A stretch of DNA of 64,000 nt from Platanthera guangdongensis. Its lineage: Eukaryota > Streptophyta > Magnoliopsida > Asparagales > Orchidaceae. The notes under the pieces were generated by a model. It did not search any database, was not told where the DNA came from, and worked only from the letters and a program-made list of their open reading frames with translations. This document shows, piece after piece, positions 23,028 through 34,137 of this stretch; position 1 is the first letter of the stretch; every line of letters begins with the position of its first letter. Location: NCBI GenBank assembly GCA_039583875.1, contig CM077151.1, positions 114,780,609 to 114,844,608 on the forward strand, in the 5' to 3' direction. Both the position numbers and the translations under genes were made by a program.

Positions 23028-23030
23028 TTA

Positions 23031-23884
23031 GTGAAGAATGTTCCGCTATTTTACCGAACAAATTTCCACGAAAACTTAGGGATCCCGGTTCATTTTCAAT
23101 TCCATGTTTAATCGGTGATTTACAAGTGAATAAAGCTTTAGCGGACTTAGGAGCTAGTATAAACTTAATGCCTTATAAACTATATTTGAAACTAGGTTTA
23201 AGAGAACTTAGCCCTACTATAATGAGTATTCAATTAGTAGATCGTTCTGTTAAGTATCCTACAGGAATAGTAGAGGATGTATTTGTTAAGGTAGAAAAGT
23301 TTATATTTCCAGCCGATTTTGTTATTTTAGATATGGACGAAAATATAGAAGTGCCACTCTTACTAGGTCATCCGTTCTTAGCGACATCTAGAGCTCTTAT
23401 TGATGTTTTTGATGGTAAATTAGTTTTGCGAGTAGGGGAGGATGAAGTTACAGTTCAAATCAGTAATACAATAAAGCAATATTTGGATAATGATGATTGT
23501 TGCTACTTTTGCCATGGTGTTGATAATATTATGACTTCTATGAATTCTGAATTATATTATAGGGATCCTTTAGAGATTTGCATCAGTAACAGTTATCTAG
23601 AAGAAGACAAAAATCAAGATATTGTCGAACATTTATATTATCTAGATAACTCCATTTCGGTGAATAGGAAGATTGAGTATAGTTTGATTACATACGGAGA
23701 TCTTGAAAATCTTAAGAATAATACTAAGGATCCACTGATAATAGAATTTAAAAAATTACCGGATCATCTTGAGTATGCATTCTTAGGATCTGATTCTACT
23801 TACCTTGTTATTTTTTCTTCTAATCTTTTTGAAACTGAAAAACAAAAGTTAATAACTATACTAAGAAGTATAAAGGTGTTATAG
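23031..23884 (+). pseudogene. Athila C protease region, unit 1
   Basis: After the MITE the frame reads SEECSAILPNKFPRKL-like sequence, then the retropepsin ADLGASINLMPYKLYLKLGL, PADFVILDMDENIEVPLLLG and FLATSRALIDV. The active site is DLGAS, as usual in Athila. One clean frame runs from 23126 to the stop at 23882 (252 codons), among the best preserved coding stretches of C. Confidence 0.85.
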
Positions 23885-23943
23885 CGTGGCAAATAATAGA
23901 TATAAAAGGTATCAACCCTAGTTTTTGCACCCCCAAGATCCTT

Positions 23944-25375
23944 TTGGATGAAAACTATAAGCCTTCTATCCAACCACAATGTAGGCTAAATCCAAATATG
24001 AAAGAGATAGTGAAAGCTGAGATTATTAAGTTATTAGAAGCTGGAATGATATATGATATTTCATATAGTTCATGGGTTAGTACTATACAAGTTGTTCCTA
24101 AGAAGGGTGTTTTAATGGTAGTAGCAAATGATATGAATGAATTGATTCCAACGTGAACAGTTATTGGTTGGCGTGTATGTATTGATTATCAGAAGTTAAA
24201 AGATGCTACTAGGAAAGACCACTTCCCTCTACAATTCATTGATCAAATATTATAACGATTATCAGGCCATTCTTATTATTGTTTTCTAGATGGATTTCTG
24301 GATATTTCTGTATACCTGTATCACCAAAAGACTAGGAGAAGACAACATTCACTTGTCCATTTGGTACCTTTGCCTATAGAAGAATGCCATTTGTTTTATG
24401 TAATGCACCATCCACTTTGCAAAGGTTCATGTTAGCTATATTTAATGACTACGTTGAAGATATTATGGAAGTCATTATGGATGATTTTTCTGTGTTTGGT
24501 GATTCTTTTGATTTGTGTTTGAAGAATTTAGAAAAAGTTCTGAGAAGGTCTGAGGAAACAAATCTTGCACTTAGTTGGGAGAAGTGTCATTTTATGGTGC
24601 AAGAAGGGTTAGTTCTTGGCCATAAGATCTCAAGCCAAGGAATTCAAGTGGTTAGAGCGATGATTGAAACTATAGAAAAGTTGCCACCACCAACCTCCGT
24701 TAAGTCAATGAGAAGCACTTACTAGGCTTTTAGAGAAAGACAACTTTTATTTTTGATGAAGAGTGTCTACAAGACTTTGAGTTCTTGAAAGAAAGATTAA
24801 TAAATTCTCCTATTATGATTGCAACTGATTTTGCTCAAACTTTCGAGATCATGCGTGACGCTAGAAGTTTTGTGGTAGGGGCTATTTTAGGACAACGCCG
24901 GAACAAACACTTTCACCTTATATATTATGCTTGCAAAATAATTAATAACACACATGAGAACTATACGACAACGGAAAAAGAACTCCTAGCAGTGGTATTT
25001 GCCTTCGATAAATTTAGATCCTATTTAACATTGTCTAAGATGGTAGTATACACAGATCACTCTACCCTATGATATTTACTTGCCAAAGCGGAAGCAAAAC
25101 CTCGTTTAATCCGTTGGGTTCTCTTATTGCAAGAATTTGATTTGGAAATTATGGATAAATGAGGAGCAGAAAACTTAGCGGCAGATCATCTATCATGTTT
25201 AGAAAATCCAATACGAACAATGTTTGATGAGACTGAGATTAGTGATACATTTTCGGAGGAATCACTATTTGCATTATGTACAAATATAAATACTAATTAT
25301 CTGTGGTTTGCCGACGATGAAAACTATATTGTGGCTAAGGTCTTTCCAAATGATTTTTCATATCAGTAGAAAAAA
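23944..25375 (+). pseudogene. Athila C reverse transcriptase and RNase H, unit 1
   Basis: The RT begins QPQCRLNPNMKEIVKAEI and LLEAGMIYDISYSSWVS, then RVCIDYQKLKDATRKDHFPL, YCFLDGF, NAPSTLQRFMLAIF and VIMDDFSVFG with the catalytic MDD. A 61-bp deletion at about 24716, between AAGC repeats, removes the FLGHAGFYR region that unit 2 keeps. RNase H (FEIMRDARSFVVGAILGQR, ENYTTTEKELLAVVFAF, VYTDHSTL) is followed by a stop and AENLAADHLS. Dead by stops and by the deletion. Confidence 0.85.
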
Positions 25376-25431
25376 AAACATTTCTCTGACTTGAAATATT
25401 ACTTTTTGGAGGACCCCTATATATTTCGGAT

Positions 25432-26516
25432 ATGTGCAGATTCCATTATACGTACATGTATATCAGCGGAGGAGGGCTGAAAATCTTGGAACGGTGTCAT
25501 TCAGGCCCTACAGGTGGTCACTTTGGAGCAAACCGCTCAGCTAAAAAGGTTCTTGATTCTGGTTTTTATTGGTCTCTTCTATTCAGGGATGCCCAAAGGT
25601 ATGTACTTTCATGTGATTCTTGTCAAAAATCACGTAATAACTCTAAATTAAATGAAGTGTCACAAAAATTTATCCTTGATTGTGAAGTATTTGATGTGTA
25701 GGGGATTGACTTTATGGGACCATTTCCACTTTCTTATGGGAATAAATATATTTTGTTAGCTGTAGATTATGTATCGAAGTGGGTAGAGGCGCAAACGTTT
25801 CCTACTAATGATAGTAGAGTAGTAATTCAATTTTTGAAATCCTTATTCGCGTGATTTGGCACGCCACGTGCGCTTAGTAGCGATAGGGGTACACATTTTT
25901 GTAATCTACAGCTAGATAAAGTCTTACAAAAATACGGGGTCACACACAGGATAGCCTCTCCTTATCATCTGCAAACTAGTGGTCAGGTTAAAGTTTCAAT
26001 AAGAGAGCTTAGAGAATCATAAAAAAATTTATAGAAGGGATTAGGAAACAATGGTCTAAGAAACTAAACGATTGTTTGTGGGGATATAGGACTGCCTACA
26101 AAACACATATAGGGACCACTCCCTTCAGACTAGTCTATGGTAAAACATGTCACCTGCCTATAGAATTAGAGCATAAAACTTATTGGGCAATATGCTCTTT
26201 GAATTTTCACACCAATTCCATAGGGGAGAAACAAAAACTTCAACATAATGAATTAGATGAGTGGAGAACCATGGCTTATGAAAATTCTCGGATATATAAA
26301 GAGAAGACTAAATTGTTCCATGACCGTCACCTTCGAAAACATAAGACATTCCAAAAAGTTGACCAAGCACTCCTTTACAATTCCCGTCTTATATTATTAC
26401 CAGGGAAGTTAAGGTCTAAGTTGTTCGGACCTTTCCAAGTCCAAGAGGTTTTTCCCTATGGCACCATTGAACTAATCCACCCTGAGAAGGGAGATTTTAA
26501 AGTAAACGAGCACTGA
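25432..26516 (+). pseudogene. Athila C integrase, unit 1
   Basis: Zinc region HSGPTGGHFG ... CDSCQKS, then the catalytic core: [21 protein letters not shown], and SGQVKVSIREL. In the last, the glutamate expected in the QVEVSNRE-type motif reads Lys; unit 2 has the same Lys. There are stops at 25699 and elsewhere and a frameshift before 26076. The C-terminal part ([17 protein letters not shown] ... GPFQVQEVFPYGTIEL) is open to 26516. Confidence 0.85.
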
Positions 26517-27420
26517 TTAAAACATTATTATGGAGAGTTTCCTCAAGATTTCACTCGCCAAGAATCATGCCTCCGACTAGACATTGATTAAATGTAATTC
26601 AATTAATTTTCTACGTTTTTATTCTTTGGTAAACTTTTTGTTAAATTTTAGTATAAAAACATTATAAAATAACTTAGGACGTAATTCCATTTCAGAGGGG
26701 TGAACGGGCTTCCACTCGCCCGTATGACAAGTCACGTTTATGAAGAATTTTTTTTATATAAAGCTATGTTCAATTTAAAACCAGAGTAGATATAATTGCA
26801 CCAGAGAGGAATGGAGTTATGTTTCCCGAGCACCACATGGGTGGACACACAACCATATGTGCAGCCATGTCACATTTGCCTGATTATTCTCAACTCATCC
26901 CAAGCACCACACAGGGGGACACACAACTGTGTGTGCAGCCGTATGTTTGAGTTCGATGATGTTGCGGCCCGAGAACCACACGGGTAGATACCCAGCCATG
27001 TTCGCACCCGGGTATAGGGTACTGAGTTCAACGATGCTGTCCCCGAGAAGGACACGGGTCCACACACGTCCGTGTTATGGACCGTATTCACCTCACTGCT
27101 TCCCCATGAGTTTGACCACACGGGTCCACAAACACCAATTATATTGATCGTATGCGCCAGGCGTGATGCTTACTTATCAGTTTGATGATACGTCATCTCG
27201 AGACCCGTTTATTGAGCGATTTTTTATTTAGTGAACACGGGTACACACATGCTCGTGTCGCAACCCGTGTTCGACATACTATATAAGGCTGTGTGCTACC
27301 GATACTCATCTTCCTCCTCTCCAATCCCAAGTTAAAACCTAGCTTCCAGCACTCCTTCATGCCACGAACTCAGTTGCGAAATTTTTTCCTCCATACTTCG
27401 CGGATCTGTTTACTCTAATC
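26517..27420 (+). other. 3' non-coding region of Athila C with CACACGG-type repeats
   Basis: No gene. CACACGGGT/ACCCGTGTG-like segments recur about every 60-100 bp between 26830 and 27270, often paired as imperfect inverted repeats. Similar motifs lie in the C LTR near 19800-19990. Function unknown. Confidence 0.6.
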
Positions 27421-27592
27421 TTGATCTACACTCCTATTAAAATTTCAATCATTTTCTTTTTTTCTTTTCAATTCCTATTTTTCTCATTCTTTTCACATTC
27501 TTCTTCATTCTCTTATCATTCCTCTACCTCTCATTCTTCTAAATTTTATTTCTCTTCTCATTTCTCTCTTTCTCATTCTTCCTCTACAGATC
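27421..27592 (+). promoter_or_regulatory. Long polypyrimidine tract with CAG, possible 3' splice site
   Basis: About 150 bases are almost all C and T, ending CTACAG at 27584-27589, four bases before ATG 27593 of the env-like ORF. This is what a strong splice acceptor looks like. Athila-group env-like genes have been proposed to be expressed from spliced RNA. Use here is inference. Confidence 0.5.
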
Positions 27593-28264
27593 ATGTCGAC
27601 GGGACGATCTCAAGGGTGACGCCGTCGTCGTCCGAATCTCACCGCATTATCTATCGAGGGGCGCGGCGATGCTACACACCTGGAGTTTACGGATCCTGCT
27701 CACATTAATCACTTCAATCGACTCAAATCCAAGATATTTCAAGATATGTGTACTATCGATGGGAGTGTTTTAGAGGAGATCCATTTGCCTGACGAAGTAC
27801 GAGAGTTAGTTTCTGTAGAGGGGTGGGCATAATTTTTTAATATTGATGAGTTGGGGTTTAAGGAACTATCACTAGAGTTTATGACAACTTGCTACCTAAA
27901 TCACTGGCCGACCTTCGCCGAGACGACCAACTCATAGGAAGGACTTATTTCATTTCGAGTCGCTAACACCACATATATTCTTTCTCTTATCTATTTCACA
28001 CAGTATTTAGGGGTGTATGAGGACACTTTCCGCTACATTGCTGCATATTCCGAGCTTAAACTTGATCTCCCCTCTCGTGACCACGCCGCCAATATCTGGT
28101 CTCGGCTTGCCTTTGATCTGTCCCCATATGCGGCCTAGAGGTCTAAGGCCTCTCAGTTGCATTCTCTCTCTCTTCATTACATCCATCATCTACTGAGTCA
28201 TACATTGAGTGGCAGGGGCGAATGATCTGGTGTCATGAGGAGACAGGATATTCTTTACCTCTAA
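27593..28264 (+). pseudogene. Athila C env-like/extra ORF between pol and 3' LTR
   Basis: From ATG 27593 a single frame of 223 codons runs to TAA 28262, broken only by five internal stops (first TGA 27617) and no frameshift. It is invisible to a simple ORF search. Readable segments include EFTDPAHINHFNRLKSKIF, EEIHLPDEVRELV, LISFRVANTTYILSLIYF and DHAANIWSRLAFDLSPYAA. Position after integrase and the FRxxxxxYxLS...YLGVYED pattern fit the Athila ORF-1/plant transposon protein families. I see no convincing signal peptide or membrane anchor. Family assignment is moderate. Confidence 0.6.
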
Positions 28265-30660
28265 AGCATGTCTTCGCGATACCACATTCACTTGAGATAA
28301 ATTTCATTCTTCTTCGCGATACCACATTCACATTCACTTGAGATGGCCGGGTGGCTGACGACATCGCTTGGAAAAGACTCCAAGATGGGGCAATCTCGGC
28401 CATCGGCTGGAGGTTGAAGACAACCAGATGCCGCATGATTTGAGCCAAGATTCGTGCCGCCTTTGATTTTAATCTTAGGATTAATAAATTTCATCCAATT
28501 GGTTTTTATCACACATATTATAGTAAATGTTGCTATTTATTAAAAATACGTAGAGGCTTGAACAGAAAAACTTGGCAACACCAAAGTTGTAGCCCTTCAG
28601 GTTTACTTTAATTTAAAATTTGTTTGAATAATTTTGGCTTAATGGTCTGACCTCAGCACCCAAAATGGTGTAGTCTATACTTAGCGCTAGACAGAAATTA
28701 AAATAGGTGCCCTCACTTAACCACATGTCCAAATGACCAAAATTTCGGGCAGGGAGTCAATCTTATCTATACCCAAGACATACCCAAAAATGAGAATATT
28801 TAGAAAAACCTTTATAATAGTTTTGGTAAAAATTTTATAATCCTTATGTAGTTTAAATAATGGGCCTAATGACATCACCAACCCCCAAAACTTTCTTGGA
28901 TGGTCTTAGGGGTCACTATGATTCACTTGTTAAAATATCAACACATTTGAGTATGATTTGATAGGGTTTTGATGTGATTAAAGTTTGGGCCCTTATGGGT
29001 GAGTTTAGGGTTTAGGATTCTTGGGGCAAGGAGGGGCCAATCCTTACCCAATTGGGTTGGGGATCTAGCCATAGTCCCAAGGTCAGTAGGCACACCCTAT
29101 CTTAGAGTTTGGATTGGTTAGGGTAGTTGAGACCTAGTTCCCTAGTTCAAGCCTTGGATTGAGCCTCTTAGTGTTTGTGAAGGACCTAGGGTGTTTGGAT
29201 TTGTTTGGGCTTGATGTTTACCCCATGGGTTTCTAATGTGGAGTAATGCCCTAGGAAGGAATTTGGCAGTATTTGGACACATGCACTCCCCTTAAATCAC
29301 TTGGAAATTATTTAGGTCTATACACCTTAAGGAATAAATAAAGGTTCTTATGACCTTGGATCCTTATGAAATTTTGGTAGAAGTAATTTTATAGTGCTAT
29401 TGACCTTTGAGATTTATTATAGGATGTTTAGAAAAGAGTAGCTCAAACTTGTAGGTATAATCTCCACCTTGCCTTTTTTGATGATTTTGAAGTAACCATG
29501 GTTAGATTAACTTATAAAGATATGAAATTCTGGCAAGGTTAATTAAATATCATTTAGAGGTATTAGTAAATTATTTGGATCATTTGGGATTTTTCTCTTA
29601 GTACTTCATGTGTAAAGTAAACTAGTACACCATATTTTGATAAATATATAATAAATAGTATACCTTGCTATGAAATTGTGTTACTTGGCCAGAGAAATTT
29701 TATGGCATAATGAAGTCTAGAAAATTATCACGTATCATTTGGATGAGTTTACAAGAATGTTTATTCACAAATGCACTTTAATGGAATTATTGGAAGTATT
29801 TTTATACATGGCTCACTAACCTTGGAATTGCATGAAACTTAGTCATTAGTGTTTTATGATCATTATAAGGCTCTGATAATTTTTATATAATTTCTGAACT
29901 AAAATTTATGGTACTCCCTTCATTATCTAAAATTATATGAATTACCTTGAATTAATTATTTAGAGTTTATTACATTTATAAAAGTCTGTGAAATTTGGAA
30001 TTCACTGATATTTTGCTATCATATACTATTCCTAATTTTTTGGTGGCCATAACTTAAGGAAATCTAGTACCTCATGTTCAAAATTACACATGGCCTAACT
30101 TTTGGGAAAAAATAATAAATGCTAAATTATTTAGGAAAATTACAAGTCTCTGGATTTAGCTAAATGTGTCATGATAGGCCCACTATAATTATCTTAGGGC
30201 ATTTGGATGAAAATTTGGAGTACCTCTTATCATGTACATCATATAGCTTAGGTTAGTCTGCATTTAGTAAAGCTGCGGGGATTGTGATAACATGGGGGAT
30301 GGTCATAGGAAGTAGGGAGTATTGCATGCTGATTTGGTAAGATGAAAAAGTGAGTTTCATTAAGAGTCATGATAAGGTGAAAGAAGGGTTGGCTAGTGTT
30401 AGGTGGTGCTCGAGATTGACGAAAGGTCATTTTTCCTATAGATAGAAAGAGAGTCAAAATACACTACCTTTAGATCCAGTATAACTTTAAAAGGTATCGG
30501 GAATTGGTTCTTAACTGATAATAAATAAGTACCTTGCGAAAGGGATCTTTGGGATTCAGCTCATCGTAGTTCCTAGTGCCCTCGAAAGACCTTCATGGGG
30601 AATGCCTTGGGCAGTCCAAGGTTAACGTAAGCCGTAGGAATAAATTGAATGGAAGAGTAA
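28265..30660 (+). other. AT-rich DNA without genes; probable boundary of C and D
   Basis: No open frame or conserved motif. It starts with a short imperfect direct repeat (TTCGCGATACCACATTCAC at about 28273 and 28313). No right LTR of Athila C was found, and the start of the D LTR could not be fixed, so C ends and D begins somewhere here. If the duplication has a junction inside the window, it should be in or near this stretch. Confidence 0.5.
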
Positions 30661-31383
30661 TTAGAAATACTCTATGGTTACACTTACACTCACACTCCCC
30701 GGTGTTGTGGGAGTCGGTTTAGGTCCAACAAGTGGTAGGCTCGGTGGTTTTAGTGATGGGTAGGTTAGCCTGGCGAACCGAGGGCTCGGTAGGTGGTTTG
30801 ACGGACGGGTTAGTCCGGGGAGCCTATGGCTCTGAAGTTCTGGTTTGCAGGTGCATAACATAATATTGTGGGTCTTTGTTAAATGACGGTCGTTCATGCC
30901 GACGTCGGTACGATGACTCGGCGAGTGCGGTTCACACATAGCTAAGGAAAGACTGGTGGATTTGCCAGCATGGTACGTAGAGCTTCGTGGTGTGTTCTTC
31001 ATGTTGAGGCGTACAAGGGTCTAGGTTGGGTGGCATGAATGTCGGCCTAGTAGTGGGGTGCCCGGACCCACTGCCTTAGTTTGCCACAGCGCGAGGTACC
31101 TAAGAGTTTATCTAACTCCAAAATGGTGGAAGTAAAGGTCTGTGCACATAAAGTCGTGTGCATGAGTTGCAGTTGTGTGAATATAGCATTTCATGCATAA
31201 CAAAGCACTACACTCATACTTGCATATAAAACTGACACCCTATCGTATAAAATGGTATGAGACTTTTTATATGATGAGAGCCTTGCAAAAGACCCCTTAA
31301 CTTATAAGTTTGTATGGGCATTCATATAAGTTAAGGTTATTCTCCATTATACTCTGCTCTCTTACATTCTTTCTTTACTGCCT
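30661..31383 (+). repeat. LTR of gypsy element D, left piece (split by E)
   Basis: GC-richer DNA with segments of the kind seen in Del/Tekay LTRs (for example TGAATGTCGGCCTAGTAGTGGGGTG-like text near 31040). It joins the LTR end and primer site at 37437 once element E is removed. The left limit is uncertain and may be as far as about 28.5 kb. The last five bases TGCCT are the E target site. Confidence 0.5.
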
Positions 31384-31631
31384 TGTGGAAATCACCGATC
31401 ACCACACATCTTCCCAAAACCCCGAGGTAGTAGGAAGGGGGGACGGGGGTACATAAACACGAAGGACCACCCGCTGCAGGCGATGTGGGAATAATCCATC
31501 CATGGGATGGCGGGGATATTCTGCCACACGGGGGGCCCACCGGGGTCAACACCCAGACCTGGAACACGATGGGGAAGCCCAAATATACGGTCTCACACAC
31601 ACCCATTCCCGCTGGACCTTGGTTCTCAACA
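31384..31631 (-). repeat. Outer LTR of E, downstream copy
   Basis: Minus strand starts TGTTGAGAACCAAGG and ends GATTTCCACA. Preceded on that strand by GCGGGGGTG, a polypurine tract. Confidence 0.9.
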
Positions 31632-31642
31632 CACCCCCGCAG

Positions 31643-31661
31643 CGGGATGGCTCTGATACCA
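31643..31661 (-). other. Extra primer-site copy between inner and outer LTR of E
   Basis: Minus strand TGGTATCAGAGCCATCCCG, 19 bases, identical to the working primer site at 36522-36540. It abuts the inner LTR end, as a primer site abuts a 5' LTR. Confidence 0.85.
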
Positions 31662-32077
31662 TGTGAAAACCGAACAAAAACAAACCGAAATGGTTTTAAC
31701 TGAAACTTTATTATCCGAAAAAGGTATCTATTACAAAGGTATCACCTCCTTATATAGAATGGAGGAGAGAAGAGAGAATATAAATAAGAGATGTGGGACT
31801 AAAAATTTACATGACACAAGCGGACTGTACAGACACAAACCGCACAAGCCGTGCGGTTAGGCAGAAGGGCTAACCGCTCGGCTACTACCAGAGAGAGTGA
31901 GAGATCGCCATGGGAGACCGCTAGACCGCCCGGTCTCCAAGTAGCCAGAGACAACCCGCTAGACCGCTTGGACCTCGGACAACAACACACAGCAACCGCT
32001 AAAGGGTAACTGCCAAACCGTGCGGTCATCAACCCACCAAGCCAGACCTCCAGACCGCCCGGTCACTAACTTCAACA
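31662..32077 (-). repeat. Inner, unrelated LTR of E
   Basis: Minus strand starts TGTTGAAGTTAGTGACC directly after the tract GCTTGAGGGGGAG and ends GGTTTTCACA. It contains TATATAAGG near 31755. It is the natural 3' LTR for the polyprotein. No second copy exists at the other end of E. Confidence 0.85.
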
Positions 32078-32084
32078 CTCCCCC

Positions 32085-34137
32085 TCAAGCTGGAGCATAT
32101 ATATCGATCATGCCCAGCTTGTCACAAATATGAAGAGACGAGGTAGATATTGGCTTGGTGAAGATGTCAGCCAGCTCTTTATCAGAAGTGATGAAGGGAG
32201 TGCAAATTTGTTCTTTCAAAATCTCTTCACGAATGAAATGACAGTCGACCTCAATGTGCTTGGTTCTTTCACGAAAGACTGGATTTTTGGAGATGTATAT
32301 GGCAGCCTTGTTGTCACAAAACATAAGTAGAGGATGGTTGTAGACCTCTCCTAAATCCAGCATGAGATCCAGTAGCCATTTTAACTCACAAGTGGTCGAT
32401 GCCATACTCCGATACTCTGCTTCAGCACTAGACCTAGAAACAACAGACTGCTTCTTGCTCTTCCAGCTTACCAGATTTCCCCCAACAAAGGGGCAGAAAC
32501 CGGAGGTAGTCTTGCGATCCCCTTTGTCATCAGCGTAACTCGCATCTGAGTATGCTTCAACCCTCAGATGACCATTCTCTGAAAGAGTAATCCTTTCCCA
32601 GGCGCTGCTTTGACATACTCCAAGATCCTCAAGGCGGACTGTAGATGGCACTCCCTAGGAGCTTGCATGAATTGACTCACCTTTCCCACAGCATAGGAAA
32701 TGTCGGGCCTGGTCACTGTGAGATATATGAGCTTACCAACTCGATGCATGTACCGCATAGTATCTGAAAGAAGGGGCGAATCATCCGTCCAGGTTTTGTC
32801 TTCTCCAATTGCCATGGGGCATCGGGCAGGTTTGGCTACAGTCAATCCTGCTTCTTTTAAAAGATATAGATCATACTTACGCTGGGAGAGGACTAACGAG
32901 TTGGGCTTCCGAGAGATTTCAACCCCCAAAAAGTACTTCGGAGAGCCCATATCTTTCGTGACCAGATGTTGATGAAGATGCCGCTTTGTCAAGGCTACCC
33001 CTTCCTCATCATCGCCAGTGAGAAGAATATCATCGACGTGCACAGCAAGAACCACCAGGCCCGAGGAGGTTTTGCGAATAAATAGCGAGTGTTCGGCATA
33101 GCTGCACACAAAACCAACGGCCGCCACGATGTCGCTGAAATTGTCAAATCAAGCTCGAGGGCTCTGCTTGAGGCCATAGATTGCCTTCTTCAACCGGCAT
33201 ACTCGGGTCTCCCCCTAAGCAACATACCCAGGGGTTGCTCCATATAGACGGCCTCCTGAAGATCACCATAAAGGAAGGCATTCTTGACATCCAGCTGCGA
33301 AATCGGCCACTCTCGATTGACCGCCACAGAGAGAAGGACTCGGATGGTGCTGAAACGAGTCACGGGAGATAAAGTGTCATAGTAATCAACTCCATATGTC
33401 TGAGTAAAGCCCTTAGTAACAAGGCGAGCTTTATAACCGTCCACCGTGCCGTCGGGGCCAAATTTGACCACAAAGACCCAGCGACAGCCAACAACATCAG
33501 TACCGAAGGGAGGAGGAATAAGAGTCCAGGTACCCCGCTCCGTGAGGGTCGCCATTTCCTCAACCATGGCCAGCTTCCAGTGGGGAATAATAAGGGCCTC
33601 CTGATAGGAACGCGGTGTGGTAGTGGCAGAGATAGCCAGCGCAAAGGCCTTGCGAGAAGGGGTAAGACTATCATATCAAACAACAGCAGCAAGGCGGTGT
33701 AGGGTACATGTCTGCACCCCTTTGTGAATAGCTACAGGGAGATCCAAGTTGGCATCTTCCTCGGCATCCGGAGCGTCCGTGGCAGAGAGAGCTGGCCCGG
33801 GAGAAGAGAGCGACGGCGGCGAAGAGGATGGAGACGGTGATGGAGAAGTTGGAGAGAGAGGCGGAGAGAGAGGAGGGGACGGAGATGGCGGAGGGGTGGA
33901 TATCTCGGGAGGAGACGAGGGAACGAAGGGAATACCAGGAGAATCAGAAGCTGGGGTAAGATGAGAGGAAGTGGCGGAAAGAGAGGATGAGTCAGCCGAG
34001 AAGTAGGAGGCATTCTCGAAGAAGGTAACGTCAGCGGAGATGAACTGCTGACGAAGAACAGGGTTATAGCAAGTGTAGCCTTTCTGAGTGGTGGAGTACC
34101 CAGAAAGACACATTTGGTGGAGCGAGGGGATAGCTTA
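32085..34137 (-). pseudogene. Copia E reverse transcriptase and RNase H with Pro/Ser linker
   Basis: The N-terminal part (33680-34137) is a Pro/Ser-rich linker between integrase and RT. RT motifs on the minus strand: [50 protein letters not shown], and, after stops and a frameshift at about 33190, AVHVDDILLTGDDEEG, where the usual YVDD reads HVDD. RNase H: AYSDASYADDKGDRKTTSG, SRSSAEAEYRSMAS and ERTKHIEVDCHFIREEI, ending at 32085 next to the polypurine tract. Confidence 0.88.

Larger units (their letters stand above)
1..26468 (+). repeat. Unit 1 of a direct tandem duplication
   Basis: This stretch aligns in order and orientation with 38796-60348: D protease, X LTR and gag, copia A, Sirevirus Y 3' end, Athila C with the same MITE. 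In sampled stretches the two units differ by 10 bases in about 228 (A 3' LTR) and 13 in about 410 (C protease). Two large differences are clear: the 8971-bp element B is present only here, and about 3.9 kb matching 40329-44216 is missing here. The left edge of the unit lies outside the window. The right end of detectable homology is set by an insertion in unit 2, not by a breakpoint. Confidence 0.9.

Noticed and set aside
27421..27708. Ser/Phe-rich open frame of 95 codons
   Set aside because: It is a translation of the polypyrimidine tract; the supported frame starts at ATG 27593 in a different register.
28273..28344. Short direct repeat TTCGCGATACCACATTCAC
   Set aside because: A simple local duplication of about 40 bp with no flanking structure; noted only as part of the gene-free stretch.
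28500..30660. Possible host gene in the AT-rich interval
   Set aside because: No frame of useful length, no splice-consistent exon chain and no recognisable motif on either strand.
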